A stretch of 64,000 bases of DNA, taken from NCBI GenBank assembly GCA_001464545.1, contig LNFC01000023.1, forward strand, positions 182,082 through 246,081, written 5' to 3'. Positions 27,756-37,260 of the stretch are shown in pieces. Source of the DNA: Acidobacteria bacterium Ga0077551. GTDB lineage: Bacteria > Pseudomonadota > Alphaproteobacteria > Caulobacterales > Hyphomonadaceae. Position 1 is the first letter of the stretch. Every line of letters begins with the position of its first letter. Position numbers and translations under genes: made by a program. The notes under the pieces were generated by a model. It worked only from the letters and a program-made list of their open reading frames with translations. It was not told where the DNA came from and did not search any database.

Positions 27756-27778
27756 TATCCGGATTTGCCCCGCCTCTC

Positions 27779-28381
27779 ATGATCGCCGTCTCGGAACAGG
27801 AACGCCGCCTGCTGGACATCATCCGCCCCGTTGCGGACCGTCTCGGCATGGAAGTCGTGCGCCTGCGCGTCTCGGGCGGCCGCCGGCCCCACCTGCAGGT
27901 GATGGCCGAGAAGGCTGGCGGGGCGCCGACTGATGTCGAGGACTGCGCCCGCCTCAGCCGCGCCATGGGCCCGGTCCTTGAAGAGGCCGACCCGATCTCG
28001 GAAGCATATATCCTTGAAGTGTCCACCCCCGGCATCGACCGGCCGCTGACCCGCCCCGGCGACTTCGGCCGCTGGATCGGCCACGCCGCCCGGATCGAAC
28101 TTGCGCGCCCCATCGATGGCCGCCGCCGGTTCACCGGCACGATCGTGTCGGAAGGGGAGGACGGGGTGCACCTTGAGATCGACGACGAGACCGAACTGGT
28201 CGCCGGCGTCCACGAGATGAGCCGCGCCACGCTCGTGCTCACCGATGAACTGATCGAGGCCGCCCGCGCCGCTGGCAATCTGCCGCCGCAGCCGGACGAA
28301 GACGAAGACCTGCTCGCCGATTTCGAGATCGACGAGTCCGAAGACGACACAGATGAAGAAGAGACAGGAGATCTCCAATGA
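27779..28381 (+). CDS. rimP: Ribosome maturation factor RimP
   Basis: A 200-residue protein needed for 30S subunit assembly. The N-terminal domain with LEVSTPGIDRPLTRPGDF (about 78-95) and the C-terminal Sm-like domain are recognisable. A long acidic tail (DEDEDLLADFEIDESEDDT) is unusual but common in Alphaproteobacteria. The frame extends upstream, but ATG 27779 gives the family N terminus. The stop overlaps the nusA ATG (ATGA). Confidence 0.93.
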   Translation: MIAVSEQERRLLDIIRPVADRLGMEVVRLRVSGGRRPHLQVMAEKAGGAPTDVEDCARLSRAMGPVLEEADPISEAYILEVSTPGIDRPLTRPGDFGRWIGHAARIELARPIDGRRRFTGTIVSEGEDGVHLEIDDETELVAGVHEMSRATLVLTDELIEAARAAGNLPPQPDEDEDLLADFEIDESEDDTDEEETGDLQ

Positions 28382-30141
28382 CCACCGTAGGCGTGTCCGC
28401 CAACCGTCTTGAAATCCTGCAGATCGCGAAAGCGGTCGCGGAAGAGAAATCGATCGACCAGCGCATCGTGATCGAAGCGATGCAGGAAGCCATCGAAAAG
28501 GCCGCCAAGGCCAAGTACGGCCAGGAGCACGACATCCGTGCCCGGATCGACCCTGCGACCGGCGAACAGACGCTGTGGCGCGTGCAGACGGTCGTCGCCG
28601 AGGAAAACTTCGAAGACGAAGCCAAGCAGCTGCGCCTCGCCGAAGCCAAGAAGATCGACGCCTCGCTCGAAATCGGCAGCGAACTGAAGGAAGAGCTTCC
28701 ACCCTTCGACTTCGGCCGCGTCGCCGCCCAGACCGCCAAGCAGGTGATCACGCAGAAAGTGCGCGATGCCGAGCGCGAGCGTCAGTACAATGAGTACAAG
28801 GACCGTGTCGGCGAAGTCATCAACGGCATCGTCAAGCGCGTCGAGTATGGCCACGTGATCGTCGATCTCGGCCGCGCCGAAGGCATCATCCGCCGCAATG
28901 ACGGTATCCCGCGCGAGAACTTCCAGCCGAACGACCGCGTCCGCGCCTATCTCTACAAGGTCAGCCGCGAGCTGAAGGGCCCGCAGATCTTCCTGTCGCG
29001 CGCCGCGCCGGACTTCATGCGCAAGCTGTTCGCGCAGGAAGTGCCGGAAGTCTACGAAGGCGTCATCCAGATCAAGGCCTGCGCCCGCGACCCGGGCTCG
29101 CGCGCCAAGATCGGCGTGATCTCGAACGACAGCTCCATTGACCCCGTCGGCGCCTGCGTCGGTATGCGCGGCGCGCGCGTGCAGGCGGTTGTCGGCGAGC
29201 TTTCGGGCGAGAAGATCGACATCATCCCGTGGAACTATGACGCCGCCACGTTCATCGTGAACGCGCTGCAGCCGGCCGAAGTCTCGAAAGTCGTGCTCGA
29301 CGAAGACGAGCGCCGCGTCGAGGTTGTCGTTGCCGACGACCAGTTCCCGCTCGCCATCGGCCGCCGCGGCCAGAACGTGCGCCTCGCCTCGCAGCTGACC
29401 GGCTGGCAGATCGACCTGATCACCGAGTCGGCAGACTCCGAACGCTACCAGAAGGAGTTCCAGCTGCGCACGGACCTCTTCATGAAAGCTCTGGATGCGG
29501 ACGAAACCCTCGCCCAGCTCCTCGCGTCCGAAGGCTTCGAATCGGTTGAGGAGATCGCCTTCGTTGCGCCGGAAGACTTCATCACCATCGAAGGCTTCGA
29601 CAAAGACGTGGCCGAAGAGCTGCAGGAACGCGCCCGCGAGTTCCTGGACCGCGTCGCCGTCGAGAACGACACCAAGCGCCGCGAACTTGGCGTCGAGGAT
29701 GACGTGATGGAGCTCGACAGCATGACGCCGTCCTTCGCCGTGAAGCTCGGCGAACAGGGCGTCAAGACGGTCGAAGACGTGGCCGGCCTCGTGCCGGACG
29801 ACATCACCGGCTACCGCGAGCCCGGTCCGGACGGCAAACCCGTCTGGGTCGAAGGCATCCTGAAGAAGGGCGAGATGCGCAAGGACGACGCCCAGATGTT
29901 CATCATGAAGGCGCGCGTCATCGCGGGCTGGATCGAACAGGAAGCCGTCGACGCCCTGATCGCCCAGCAAGCCGGCGACGAGGAAGCGCCGGAACTGACC
30001 GAAGAGGAGCGCGCACTCCTCGCCCTCGGCGAGCTCGGCAACAATGACGACGACGAGGAAAGCCTCGCCGAGGAACTCGGCATCGACCTCGCCGACCTGC
30101 AGATGGAGGGCGGCGATGAAGAAGCCGTACCCGAGCAGTGA
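28378..30141 (+). CDS. nusA: Transcription termination/antitermination factor NusA
   Basis: A 587-residue RNA-polymerase-binding factor controlling pausing, termination and antitermination. In order it has the N-terminal RNAP-binding domain (about 1-130), S1 domain (about 135-200), two KH domains (about 230-345, with [14 protein letters not shown] and [12 protein letters not shown]), then C-terminal helix-hairpin-helix repeats and a strongly acidic end. It is coupled to rimP by ATGA and overlaps the ylxR start by 26 bp. Confidence 0.97.
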   Translation: MTTVGVSANRLEILQIAKAVAEEKSIDQRIVIEAMQEAIEKAAKAKYGQEHDIRARIDPATGEQTLWRVQTVVAEENFEDEAKQLRLAEAKKIDASLEIGSELKEELPPFDFGRVAAQTAKQVITQKVRDAERERQYNEYKDRVGEVINGIVKRVEYGHVIVDLGRAEGIIRRNDGIPRENFQPNDRVRAYLYKVSRELKGPQIFLSRAAPDFMRKLFAQEVPEVYEGVIQIKACARDPGSRAKIGVISNDSSIDPVGACVGMRGARVQAVVGELSGEKIDIIPWNYDAATFIVNALQPAEVSKVVLDEDERRVEVVVADDQFPLAIGRRGQNVRLASQLTGWQIDLITESADSERYQKEFQLRTDLFMKALDADETLAQLLASEGFESVEEIAFVAPEDFITIEGFDKDVAEELQERAREFLDRVAVENDTKRRELGVEDDVMELDSMTPSFAVKLGEQGVKTVEDVAGLVPDDITGYREPGPDGKPVWVEGILKKGEMRKDDAQMFIMKARVIAGWIEQEAVDALIAQQAGDEEAPELTEEERALLALGELGNNDDDEESLAEELGIDLADLQMEGGDEEAVPEQ

Positions 30142-30799
30142 ACCGGGTCTGATCTCCGAAAATGATGAAACTGACGACGGCGATGCTTCGGCATCGCCGG
30201 AGCGTCAGTGCGCGGTCACCCGCGAGCGCCTCCCGAAGGAGGCGATGATCCGCTTTGTTCTGTCTCCGGACAATATTGTCACGCCGGACGTCGCCGACCG
30301 CCTGCCGGGCAGGGGCGTTTGGGTGGGGGCCGAGCGCCGGCATGTCGATACGGCGGCCGCCAAGGGCGCCTTCGCGCGCGGCTTCAAGAGTGCGGTGACG
30401 GTTCCGGAAGGACTTTCGGATCTGACCGAACGCCTGCTCGTCAAACGCTGCGTGGAACTTCTCGGCCTCGCCCGCAAGGCAGGCCTCGCCATCCAGGGCC
30501 ACGACCAGGTGCGCGACGCGCTGCGCGGCAAGGAACCCGCCTTTCTCCTCGAAGCCAGCGACGGCGCAGAGGATGGGCGCAACAAGGTGTATTTTCTCGC
30601 TAAAGCCATATATAGCGACGTGAAAGTAGCCGGAGCGCTCAGCTCGCAGGAATTGGGCATGGCTTTCGGACGCGACCGTGTGATACACGGCCTCGTCCGC
30701 CGGGGCGCTATCGCGAAGAACTGGGAAGTCGCCTACCGGCGCCTCACCGGATTTCGCGCTGCTCCCGAACTTGACTGGTTCCCTGAACCGGATCGGTAA
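30116..30799 (+). CDS. YlxR-L7Ae-type RNA-binding protein
   Basis: A 227-residue fusion. The N-terminal YlxR (DUF448) domain has CAVTRERLPKEAMIRF and LPGRGVWVGAE. A C-terminal L7Ae-like domain follows (about 120-200: LGLARKAGLAIQGHDQV). This fusion, placed between nusA and infB, is the standard alphaproteobacterial arrangement. ATG 30116 inside the nusA end was chosen because of GGAGGG upstream and the absence of conserved sequence before it. It probably binds RNA; its exact role is unsettled. Confidence 0.87.
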   Translation: MKKPYPSSEPGLISENDETDDGDASASPERQCAVTRERLPKEAMIRFVLSPDNIVTPDVADRLPGRGVWVGAERRHVDTAAAKGAFARGFKSAVTVPEGLSDLTERLLVKRCVELLGLARKAGLAIQGHDQVRDALRGKEPAFLLEASDGAEDGRNKVYFLAKAIYSDVKVAGALSSQELGMAFGRDRVIHGLVRRGAIAKNWEVAYRRLTGFRAAPELDWFPEPDR

Positions 30800-30811
30800 C
30801 GGAATCTGCCG

Positions 30812-30827
30812 GGACGCATGGGCGTCC
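30812..30827 (+). other. Short stem-loop between ylxR and infB
   Basis: GGACGC (30812-30817) pairs with GCGTCC (30822-30827) around ATGG, and CC/GG flanks can extend it past a mismatch. No T-run follows, so it is not a classic terminator. It may be an mRNA processing or stability element. Confidence 0.35.
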
Positions 30828-30854
30828 GGGCTCAGAATATGATATGTAGGACGA

Positions 30855-33419
30855 ATGAGCGATAACAACGATCAAGGCAATTCCGGTGGGCGCAAGCCGC
30901 TGACAGTCGTGCGCAAGTCCGCCGGCACAGTGAAGCAGAGCTTCAGCCACGGCCGCTCCAAACAGGTAGTGGTCGAGACGAAAAAACGCCGCCCGGTTAC
31001 GGCTGGCGGTGCGCCTGCGGCTGGACAAGCTGCGGACTCGCCAACCCCTGTCTCGGAATCGATGGAGGCGAAGCTTGTCGCGCTCGCCTCGAAGCTCGGG
31101 ATCACGGTTGTCGAACTGAAAGCCCGCCAGAAAGTTCTCGAGCGCCGCAAGACCGAAGAGTCCGCACGCGCCGAAGACCAACAGAAGGAAAAGGCGTCCC
31201 AGGACCGCCTGCGCACCGAACAGGAGCGCAAGGCCCAGGAAGGCCGCGACCGCGACGGCGCCGAAGCGCGCCGCAAGGCCGAGGAAGAAGCCCGCAAGAT
31301 CGCCGAAGCCGCGCCGAAGGAGCCTGTGGTCGATCGTCCAACCAAGGTGCGCCCGCGCGCTGACGCAGCGTCGCCAGCGGCGGTCGTTCCGGTTGAAGAT
31401 GAAGAGGCCGGCCGCGCCAAGCGCGGCGGCGGCGGCAAGCCGGTCAAGGATGACCGCGGCGCCGGCGACCGTGCCCGTGAAGCCGCCGCCCGCAGCCGCG
31501 ATACCGGTGCGCGCCGCCAGGGCAAACTGACCATTGCGTCTGCCCTCGGCGATGACGCCGACCGCCAGCGCTCCCTCGCCTCTGTGCGCCGCGCGCGCGA
31601 GCGCGAACGCGAGCGCAAGATGGGCGGCGCCGGAGACCGCGACAAGGTTGCGGTGGAAGTCACCCTTCCCGAAACCATCACGCTGCAGGATCTTGCCGGC
31701 CGCATGAACGAACGCGTCGCCGACGTCGTGAAGTTCATGATCAAGGAAGGCCAGATGCTGCGCGGCAACGATATCGTTGACGCCGACACAGCCGAACTGA
31801 TCGCGTCCGAATTCGGCCACACCGTGAAACGCGTGTCGGAAGCCGACGTCGAGATCGGCCTCGAAGGCCTCGCCGACGACGATACCGACCTGCAGCCGCG
31901 CGCCCCGATCGTGACGATCATGGGCCACGTCGACCACGGCAAGACCTCGCTGCTCGACGCGCTTCGCAAGACCGACGTGGTCTCCGGCGAAGCCGGCGGC
32001 ATTACGCAGCATATCGGCGCCTACCAGGTGCAGCTGAAATCGGGCGAGCGGATCACCTTCCTCGATACGCCCGGCCACGCTGCCTTCACGGCCATGCGTG
32101 CCCGCGGCGCCAACGCCACCGACATTGCGATCCTCGTCATTGCGGCGAACGATTCGATCATGCCGCAGACGATCGAGTCCATCAATCACGCCAAGGCGGC
32201 CGGCGTCCCGATCATCGTGGCGGTCACCAAGACCGACCTCTATGATGCCAACCCGGACAAGGTGCTGACGGACCTCCTGCAGCACGACATCCAGGTCGAA
32301 TCGATGGGCGGCGTGACCATCGCGGTCAAGGTTTCGGCCAAGACTGGCGAAGGCCTCGACGAACTCACCGACGCGATCTCGCTGCAGGCCGAAGTGCTTG
32401 AGCTGAAAGCCAACCCGAACCGCGAAGCCGACGGCGTCGTGATCGAATCCAAGCTCGACAAGGGCCGCGGCCCGGTCGCCACCGTGCTGATCAAGCGCGG
32501 CACCCTGAAGCGCGGCGACATTGTCGTGGCCGGCGCCCAGTGGGGCAAGGTCCGCGCCCTCGTGGACGAGCGGGGCCAGCAGCTTGACGGCGCAGGCCCC
32601 TCGCTTCCGGTCGAAGTGCTCGGCATGGACGGCGCGCCCGATCCGGGCGAGCCGATGGTTGTCGTCGACAGCGAAGCACGTGCCCGCGAGATCACGGAAT
32701 ACCGTATCCGGACGAAGCGTCAGGTGTCCGGCGGAGCAGGGGCTGCGGCCCGCGCCTCGCTCGACCAGCTGCTGCTGCGTCTCAAGGACGGCACCGTGGA
32801 AACCCGCGAACTTCCGATCGTCCTCAAGGCCGATGTCCAGGGCTCCGTCGAGGCCATCTCGATGTCGCTCGACAAGATCTCGACCGAAGAAGTCCGCGCC
32901 AAGGTCATCCATGGCGCCGTGGGCGGGATTTCGGAATCCGATGTCCTGCTGGCCCGTTCGTCGAACGCGCCGATCTTCGCCTTCAACGTCCGCGCCAACA
33001 AGCAGGCGCGCGACCTTGCCGAGCGCGAAGGCGTGGAAATACGCTACTATTCGGTGATCTACGACCTGCTCGACGACGTCAAATCGACCCTGTCGGGCAT
33101 GCTCGCCCCGGAGAAGCGCGAAACCTTCCTCGGCTACGCGGACATCCTCGAAGTCTTCAACATCACGAAGGTCGGCAAGGTTGCCGGCTGCCGGATTTCC
33201 GAAGGCAAGGTCATGCGCGGTTGCGGCGTGCGCCTGCTGCGCGACAACGTCGTCATCCACGAAGGCAAGCTCAAGACGCTCAAGCGCTTCAAGGATGAAG
33301 TGTCCGAGGTCAATTCGGGCATGGAATGCGGCATGGCGTTCGAGCGTTACGAAGACATTCGTACGGGCGACAAGATCGAGTGCTTCCAGGTTGAGGAAAT
33401 CGCAAGGACGCTCGCCTAG
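30855..33419 (+). CDS. infB: Translation initiation factor IF-2
   Basis: GTPase (854 aa) that positions initiator tRNA on the 30S subunit. A long charged, Lys/Arg/Glu-rich N-terminal region (about 1-270, IF2-associated) precedes the IF2_N domain and the G domain. G1 is GHVDHGKT (357-364), with DTPGH near 404. The G4 motif reads TKTD (458-461) instead of the usual NKxD. Domains II, III and IV follow. It lies in the rimP-nusA-ylxR-infB operon. Confidence 0.97.
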   Translation: MSDNNDQGNSGGRKPLTVVRKSAGTVKQSFSHGRSKQVVVETKKRRPVTAGGAPAAGQAADSPTPVSESMEAKLVALASKLGITVVELKARQKVLERRKTEESARAEDQQKEKASQDRLRTEQERKAQEGRDRDGAEARRKAEEEARKIAEAAPKEPVVDRPTKVRPRADAASPAAVVPVEDEEAGRAKRGGGGKPVKDDRGAGDRAREAAARSRDTGARRQGKLTIASALGDDADRQRSLASVRRARERERERKMGGAGDRDKVAVEVTLPETITLQDLAGRMNERVADVVKFMIKEGQMLRGNDIVDADTAELIASEFGHTVKRVSEADVEIGLEGLADDDTDLQPRAPIVTIMGHVDHGKTSLLDALRKTDVVSGEAGGITQHIGAYQVQLKSGERITFLDTPGHAAFTAMRARGANATDIAILVIAANDSIMPQTIESINHAKAAGVPIIVAVTKTDLYDANPDKVLTDLLQHDIQVESMGGVTIAVKVSAKTGEGLDELTDAISLQAEVLELKANPNREADGVVIESKLDKGRGPVATVLIKRGTLKRGDIVVAGAQWGKVRALVDERGQQLDGAGPSLPVEVLGMDGAPDPGEPMVVVDSEARAREITEYRIRTKRQVSGGAGAAARASLDQLLLRLKDGTVETRELPIVLKADVQGSVEAISMSLDKISTEEVRAKVIHGAVGGISESDVLLARSSNAPIFAFNVRANKQARDLAEREGVEIRYYSVIYDLLDDVKSTLSGMLAPEKRETFLGYADILEVFNITKVGKVAGCRISEGKVMRGCGVRLLRDNVVIHEGKLKTLKRFKDEVSEVNSGMECGMAFERYEDIRTGDKIECFQVEEIARTLA

Positions 33420-33428
33420 TCTTTCGGG

Positions 33429-33956
33429 ATGAGCGAGTCCCTGGCGGTATCCGGACGGCTGACAAGCCGCGATCTCAAGCGGCTGGTCCGGGTCAGCCGG
33501 ACCGGCACCATCGGGCCGACCGCGCTTTACTATGCGGGCTTCACCGCGCCGATCATCTCGGCCAGCGTCGCCCTGCTGGCGAAAGATGTGGCGCGGTCGA
33601 TGGGCTGGGATACGCTGCTGCAGATCCTGGTCTCGGCCAATCTGGCTGCCTTTGCGGGCATTGCGTGGTATCTGATCTTCATGCGCTGGTCCTATCGCAA
33701 CCGCCCCGGACGAGGCACCGAACTCACCCTCGACACGCAGGTGACGGTGACGGAAGACTGCCTTTCGGTGCGCCGCGGTCCGGTCGAAACCCGGATCGGG
33801 TGGACCGGAATCCGCAAGATTGACGTCGGACCGGGCCATCTGGCTGTCTTCATCGAGGGCGCCGACACGCTGATCATCCCGGAAGCCTGGTTCGGAAATG
33901 ATACGGCCCGCCGGGCCACCTTCACGGAATTTGTCACTTCAAGGGTAAGCCACTGA
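33429..33956 (+). CDS. Membrane protein with YcxB-like C-terminal domain
   Basis: A 175-residue protein. It has two hydrophobic segments (about 38-55 and 65-85), then a PH-like YcxB-type domain (about 95-170: LTLDTQVTVTEDCLSVRRG, WTGIRKIDVG, DTLIIPEAWF). The function of such domains is unknown. It sits inside the translation operon, 9 bp after infB, and its TGA overlaps the rbfA ATG (ATGA). It is therefore co-translated with ribosome-assembly genes, which is unusual for a membrane protein. Confidence 0.75.
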   Translation: MSESLAVSGRLTSRDLKRLVRVSRTGTIGPTALYYAGFTAPIISASVALLAKDVARSMGWDTLLQILVSANLAAFAGIAWYLIFMRWSYRNRPGRGTELTLDTQVTVTEDCLSVRRGPVETRIGWTGIRKIDVGPGHLAVFIEGADTLIIPEAWFGNDTARRATFTEFVTSRVSH

Positions 33957-34357
33957 TGGCCAAGAAACCTTCGACCCCCGGTCTGCCGTCGCAGCGCCAG
34001 TTGCGCGCCGGCGAGATCATCCGCCATGCGCTCGCCGATGTCATCGCGCGCGAAGACTTGCGCGATCCGGAACTCACCGGCGTGCTGGTCACGGTGGGCG
34101 AAGTACGCTGTTCGCCGGACCTGCGGCGCGCCAAGGTCTACGTCACACCTCTGGGCGACGATTCCGAGGAAGGCCGCGCGCGGCTCGCTGGTGCGCTGAA
34201 CCGGGCAGGAGCCTTCCTGCGCGGGCGCCTCGGGCGCGAGATCGACCTCAAGTTCACGCCGGAACTGCACTTCATCGCCGACAAATCGTACGATGAGGCC
34301 ACCGCCATCGACAAGCTGCTGTCCGATCCGCGCGTCCGGCGCGACGTCGAAGGCTGA
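33956..34357 (+). CDS. rbfA: Ribosome-binding factor A
   Basis: A small KH-fold protein (133 aa) required for late 16S rRNA maturation. The family core is present: SQRQLRAGEIIRHALADVI at the N terminus, VTVGEVRCSPDLRRAKVYV, and LKFTPELHFIADKSYD. The start overlaps the stop of the preceding membrane-protein gene. It is followed by a second membrane-protein gene rather than directly by truB. Confidence 0.95.
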   Translation: MAKKPSTPGLPSQRQLRAGEIIRHALADVIAREDLRDPELTGVLVTVGEVRCSPDLRRAKVYVTPLGDDSEEGRARLAGALNRAGAFLRGRLGREIDLKFTPELHFIADKSYDEATAIDKLLSDPRVRRDVEG

Positions 34358-34462
34358 ACCCGGCGGCGGAATTGCCGCGTTTCTGCCTTGATGCTTTGTC
34401 ATTTGACAGCTCAGCGCCCAGTATCGACACGAACATTGCGCAAGAAGCCGGGGAATCAGGGC

Positions 34463-35068
34463 ATGCAACGCCAGACCATTGACCAGGAAGGTGCACGCCA
34501 GGGCGAAGTCTCGGCCGCATCGCTGCAGCTTGGGGACGACACGATCGCCATCCGCCGCATCGCGACGATGACCGTCGAACGGCATGATTTCTTTCCCTGG
34601 GACACGCCGGCCAACCGGAAAACCCAGAGCGTGTATGCCACCGCCTGCGTCGGTTTCCTGTTCTTCGGCCTTGCCGGCTTTGCCTGGTGGGCGATCCGCC
34701 CGGCGCAGGGCGACGGCGTGATCGGCCTGATGGTGGGCGCGCTGCTGATGCTGCTCGGCCTGGTCCTCGGTGTGCGCGCCGCGATGATCGCGATGAAGCT
34801 GAAGAAGCAGGAGCCCTACTACCGCCTCCTGATCGGCACCTCGGACGGTCGCCAGATTCCGCTGGTCGACAACAACCGCGAAGTCCTGACGAAAATCCGC
34901 GACGTGATCCGCCACAAGCTGGACTCTGGCGATACCTCGACTACCGGCGACTTCGACCTCAACCTAGACATCGTCAACCTCCGCATGCCTAAAGGCGCGG
35001 CGCCGATCCGGCCTGCCGTGGCGGACGTCATGGATGACGAGGAAGATGGGCCGCCTCCCGCGGCCTGA
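34463..35068 (+). CDS. DUF6232-like membrane protein
   Basis: A 201-residue protein with a short N-terminal strand-rich part (SAASLQLGDDTIAIRRIATM), two adjacent membrane helices (about 60-80 and 85-110), and a cytoplasmic part with YYRLLIGTSDGRQIPLVDNNREVL. This is the plan of DUF6232 proteins; their function is unknown. An acidic/proline tail ends the protein. It lies between rbfA and truB. The family call is from recall of its layout and is moderately sure. Confidence 0.65.
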   Translation: MQRQTIDQEGARQGEVSAASLQLGDDTIAIRRIATMTVERHDFFPWDTPANRKTQSVYATACVGFLFFGLAGFAWWAIRPAQGDGVIGLMVGALLMLLGLVLGVRAAMIAMKLKKQEPYYRLLIGTSDGRQIPLVDNNREVLTKIRDVIRHKLDSGDTSTTGDFDLNLDIVNLRMPKGAAPIRPAVADVMDDEEDGPPPAA

Positions 35069-35199
35069 GCTGTCCTGGCCGGGCGCGGCGCGCTGCCGCA
35101 TGGATTGACGCGCACGGCCCTTACCGGATAAGCGGCGCCCTTCAGTATCTGGTCCAGACGCGCGTTCGACCCGCCCGCCCGGACCCTTTGGAGAATACT

Positions 35200-36141
35200 T
35201 TGTCCCGCCAGAGAAAACGCAAGGGCGAGCCCGTCACGGGCTGGCTGAACCTGTTCAAGCCCGTCGACATGACCTCGACGCAGGCCGTCGCGATCGTCAA
35301 ACGCCTGTTCAATGCCGAGAAGGTCGGCCATGGCGGCACGCTCGATCCGTTGGCGGACGGTATCCTGCCGATCGCGCTGGGCGAAGCGACGAAGACCGTC
35401 CAGTGGGCGATGGATTCCGAAAAGGAATACGTCTTCACGATCCGCTGGGGCATCTCCACCGCCAGCCAGGACGCCGAAGCCGATATAACCGCGACGTCCG
35501 ATGTGCGACCCGCGCGTGAGGCGGTGGAAGCCGCGCTGAAGAACTATATTGGCAAGATCCGGCAGGTGCCGCCGAAATTTTCCGCCATCAAGGTGGCGGG
35601 CGAGCGGGCCTACGATCTCGCCCGGGGCGGCGAGGTGTTCGAGCTTGAGGCGCGCGAAGTGGATGTTCACGCCGCCAAGGTGATCGGTATGCCGGATGCG
35701 GATCATTCGGTGATCCACGTCGTGTCCGGCAAGGGATTCTATGTCCGTGCGATGGCGCGGGACCTGGCCGCCGACCTCGGCGCCGAGGGCCATATCAGCC
35801 AGCTGCGGCGCACGCGCGTCGGCGCGTTCGAGGCGGCGAAGGCCGTTTCAGTTGCCGACCTGCAGGCGCTGGCCGAGGACCGGGAGGGACTGTTCGCGCA
35901 CCTCAAACCGCTGCACGCGGTGCTGACCGCCCTGCCGCAAGTGCAGGTCACCACGAACGATGCCGGCAACCTGCGTCAGGGGCGCACGATCATGCTGCTG
36001 CCGCACGTCGTCGAAGGCTGGCGCGCCGGTCGCGCGGAGGAAGATGACCGGATGGCGCTGGCCCTTGCAGGGGATGATGCGGTCGCGCTCGGCGAAGTAC
36101 GCGCCGGGCATTTCGAGCCCGTGCGCGTGTTCGCGGTCTAA
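35200..36141 (+). CDS. truB: tRNA pseudouridine(55) synthase
   Basis: Forms pseudouridine 55 in the T-loop of tRNAs (313 aa). The family start WLNLFKPVDMTSTQAV and the catalytic-Asp motif GGTLDPLADGILPIA are clear, as are RQVPPKFSAIKVAGERAY and GFYVRAMARDLA. No ATG fits. TTG 35200 is chosen because GGAG (35190-35193) lies 6 nt upstream; another in-frame TTG at 35188 overlaps that site. Its stop overlaps the convergent adh stop by 4 bp. Confidence 0.93.
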   Translation: MSRQRKRKGEPVTGWLNLFKPVDMTSTQAVAIVKRLFNAEKVGHGGTLDPLADGILPIALGEATKTVQWAMDSEKEYVFTIRWGISTASQDAEADITATSDVRPAREAVEAALKNYIGKIRQVPPKFSAIKVAGERAYDLARGGEVFELEAREVDVHAAKVIGMPDADHSVIHVVSGKGFYVRAMARDLAADLGAEGHISQLRRTRVGAFEAAKAVSVADLQALAEDREGLFAHLKPLHAVLTALPQVQVTTNDAGNLRQGRTIMLLPHVVEGWRAGRAEEDDRMALALAGDDAVALGEVRAGHFEPVRVFAV

Positions 36142-37178
36142 AGCGTCGCCATGTCGATCACGAAGCGGTATTTGACGTCGCCCTTGACCACGCGGTCATA
36201 GGCGGGGTTCACGTCTTTCATGTCGATCATTTCGATGTCGCAGACGATGTTATGTTCCGCGCAGAAATCGAGCATCTCCTGCGTCTCCGCGATGCCGCCG
36301 ATGCCGGAGCCCGCGACGCTGCGGCGGTTGGCGAGCAGCAGGCCGCCATGCATTTCCTCCAGCGGCTCGATCGCGCCGACGATGACCATCGTGCCATTGC
36401 GTGCCAGCAGGCCGAGATAGGGATTGAGGTCGTGCTTGACCGGCACGGTGTTGAGCAGGAAATCGAAACTGCCGCGATGCGCTTTCATCTGTTCACGGTC
36501 ATTCGAGACCAGCACATCCGACACGCCGAGACGGCGGGCATCCGCGCCCTTTTCCGGCGAGGTGGTGATCATCACGACTTCGGCGCCGAGCGCGACGGCG
36601 AACTTGATGCCCATGTGGCCGAGGCCGCCAAGGCCGATGACGCCGACCTTGTCGCCTTTCGAGACAGCCCAATGCTTCAGCGGTGACCAGCTGGTGATGC
36701 CGGCGCACAGCAGGGGCGCGGCGGCAGCGGGGTCGAGCTTTTCGGAGATCTTCAGGACGAAACTGTCGCGCACGACGATCTGTTTCGAATAGCCGCCATA
36801 GGTCGGCCCGCCGATCACCGGCTCGGTGCCGCCATAGGTGCCGACCGAGCCTTTCTCGCAATACTGCTCGTCGCCGTCATGGCAGGCGGTGCATTTGAGG
36901 CAGGCGTCCACCAGGCAGCCGACGCCGACAAGATCGCCCACCTTGTGCTTCGTCACCTTGGGGCCGACGGCGCTGACGCGCCCGACAATCTCGTGGCCCG
37001 GCACGAAGGGATATTTGGCGCGGCCCCATTCGTTGCGGGCCGAGTGGATGTCGCTGTGGCAGATGCCGCAATGGGTGACTTCGATCAGTACGTCATCGGG
37101 CTGCAGGTCGCGCCTTGTGATCTCGAAGGGCTTCAGGAGGTCTGTGGGACCCTGTGTGGCATAGGCGGCGACTTGCAT
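36138..37178 (-). CDS. Zinc-dependent alcohol dehydrogenase (CAD/YahK-like)
   Basis: A 346-residue NADP(H)-type medium-chain dehydrogenase. Catalytic zinc ligands are Cys in HCGICHSD and the His-Glu of PGHEIVG; structural zinc comes from the four cysteines between GCLVDACLKC and CHDGDEQYC. The cofactor motif is GLGGLGHMGIKFA. It resembles cinnamyl-alcohol/aldehyde reductases such as YahK. It is oriented against the translation operon and was probably inserted between truB and rpsO. Repeat copy B begins 83 bp upstream of its ATG. Confidence 0.92.
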   Translation of the reverse strand: MQVAAYATQGPTDLLKPFEITRRDLQPDDVLIEVTHCGICHSDIHSARNEWGRAKYPFVPGHEIVGRVSAVGPKVTKHKVGDLVGVGCLVDACLKCTACHDGDEQYCEKGSVGTYGGTEPVIGGPTYGGYSKQIVVRDSFVLKISEKLDPAAAAPLLCAGITSWSPLKHWAVSKGDKVGVIGLGGLGHMGIKFAVALGAEVVMITTSPEKGADARRLGVSDVLVSNDREQMKAHRGSFDFLLNTVPVKHDLNPYLGLLARNGTMVIVGAIEPLEEMHGGLLLANRRSVAGSGIGGIAETQEMLDFCAEHNIVCDIEMIDMKDVNPAYDRVVKGDVKYRFVIDMATL

Positions 37179-37260
37179 GGCGTGTCTCTCCCTCTTGTTT
37201 GTGCCAGCGTTTCACCGGGAGGAGGGGATGTCCAGAGGAAGCTCCCTCTCCCAGGGTTGA

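Noticed and set aside
27658..29970. 770-codon open frame antisense to rimP and nusA
   Set aside because: Same cause as the other long antisense frames; rimP and nusA are certain on the + strand.
30744..33839. 1031-codon open frame antisense to infB
   Set aside because: It is a composition-driven antisense shadow of infB, with no ribosome-binding site or domain. The sense strand carries unmistakable IF-2 motifs.
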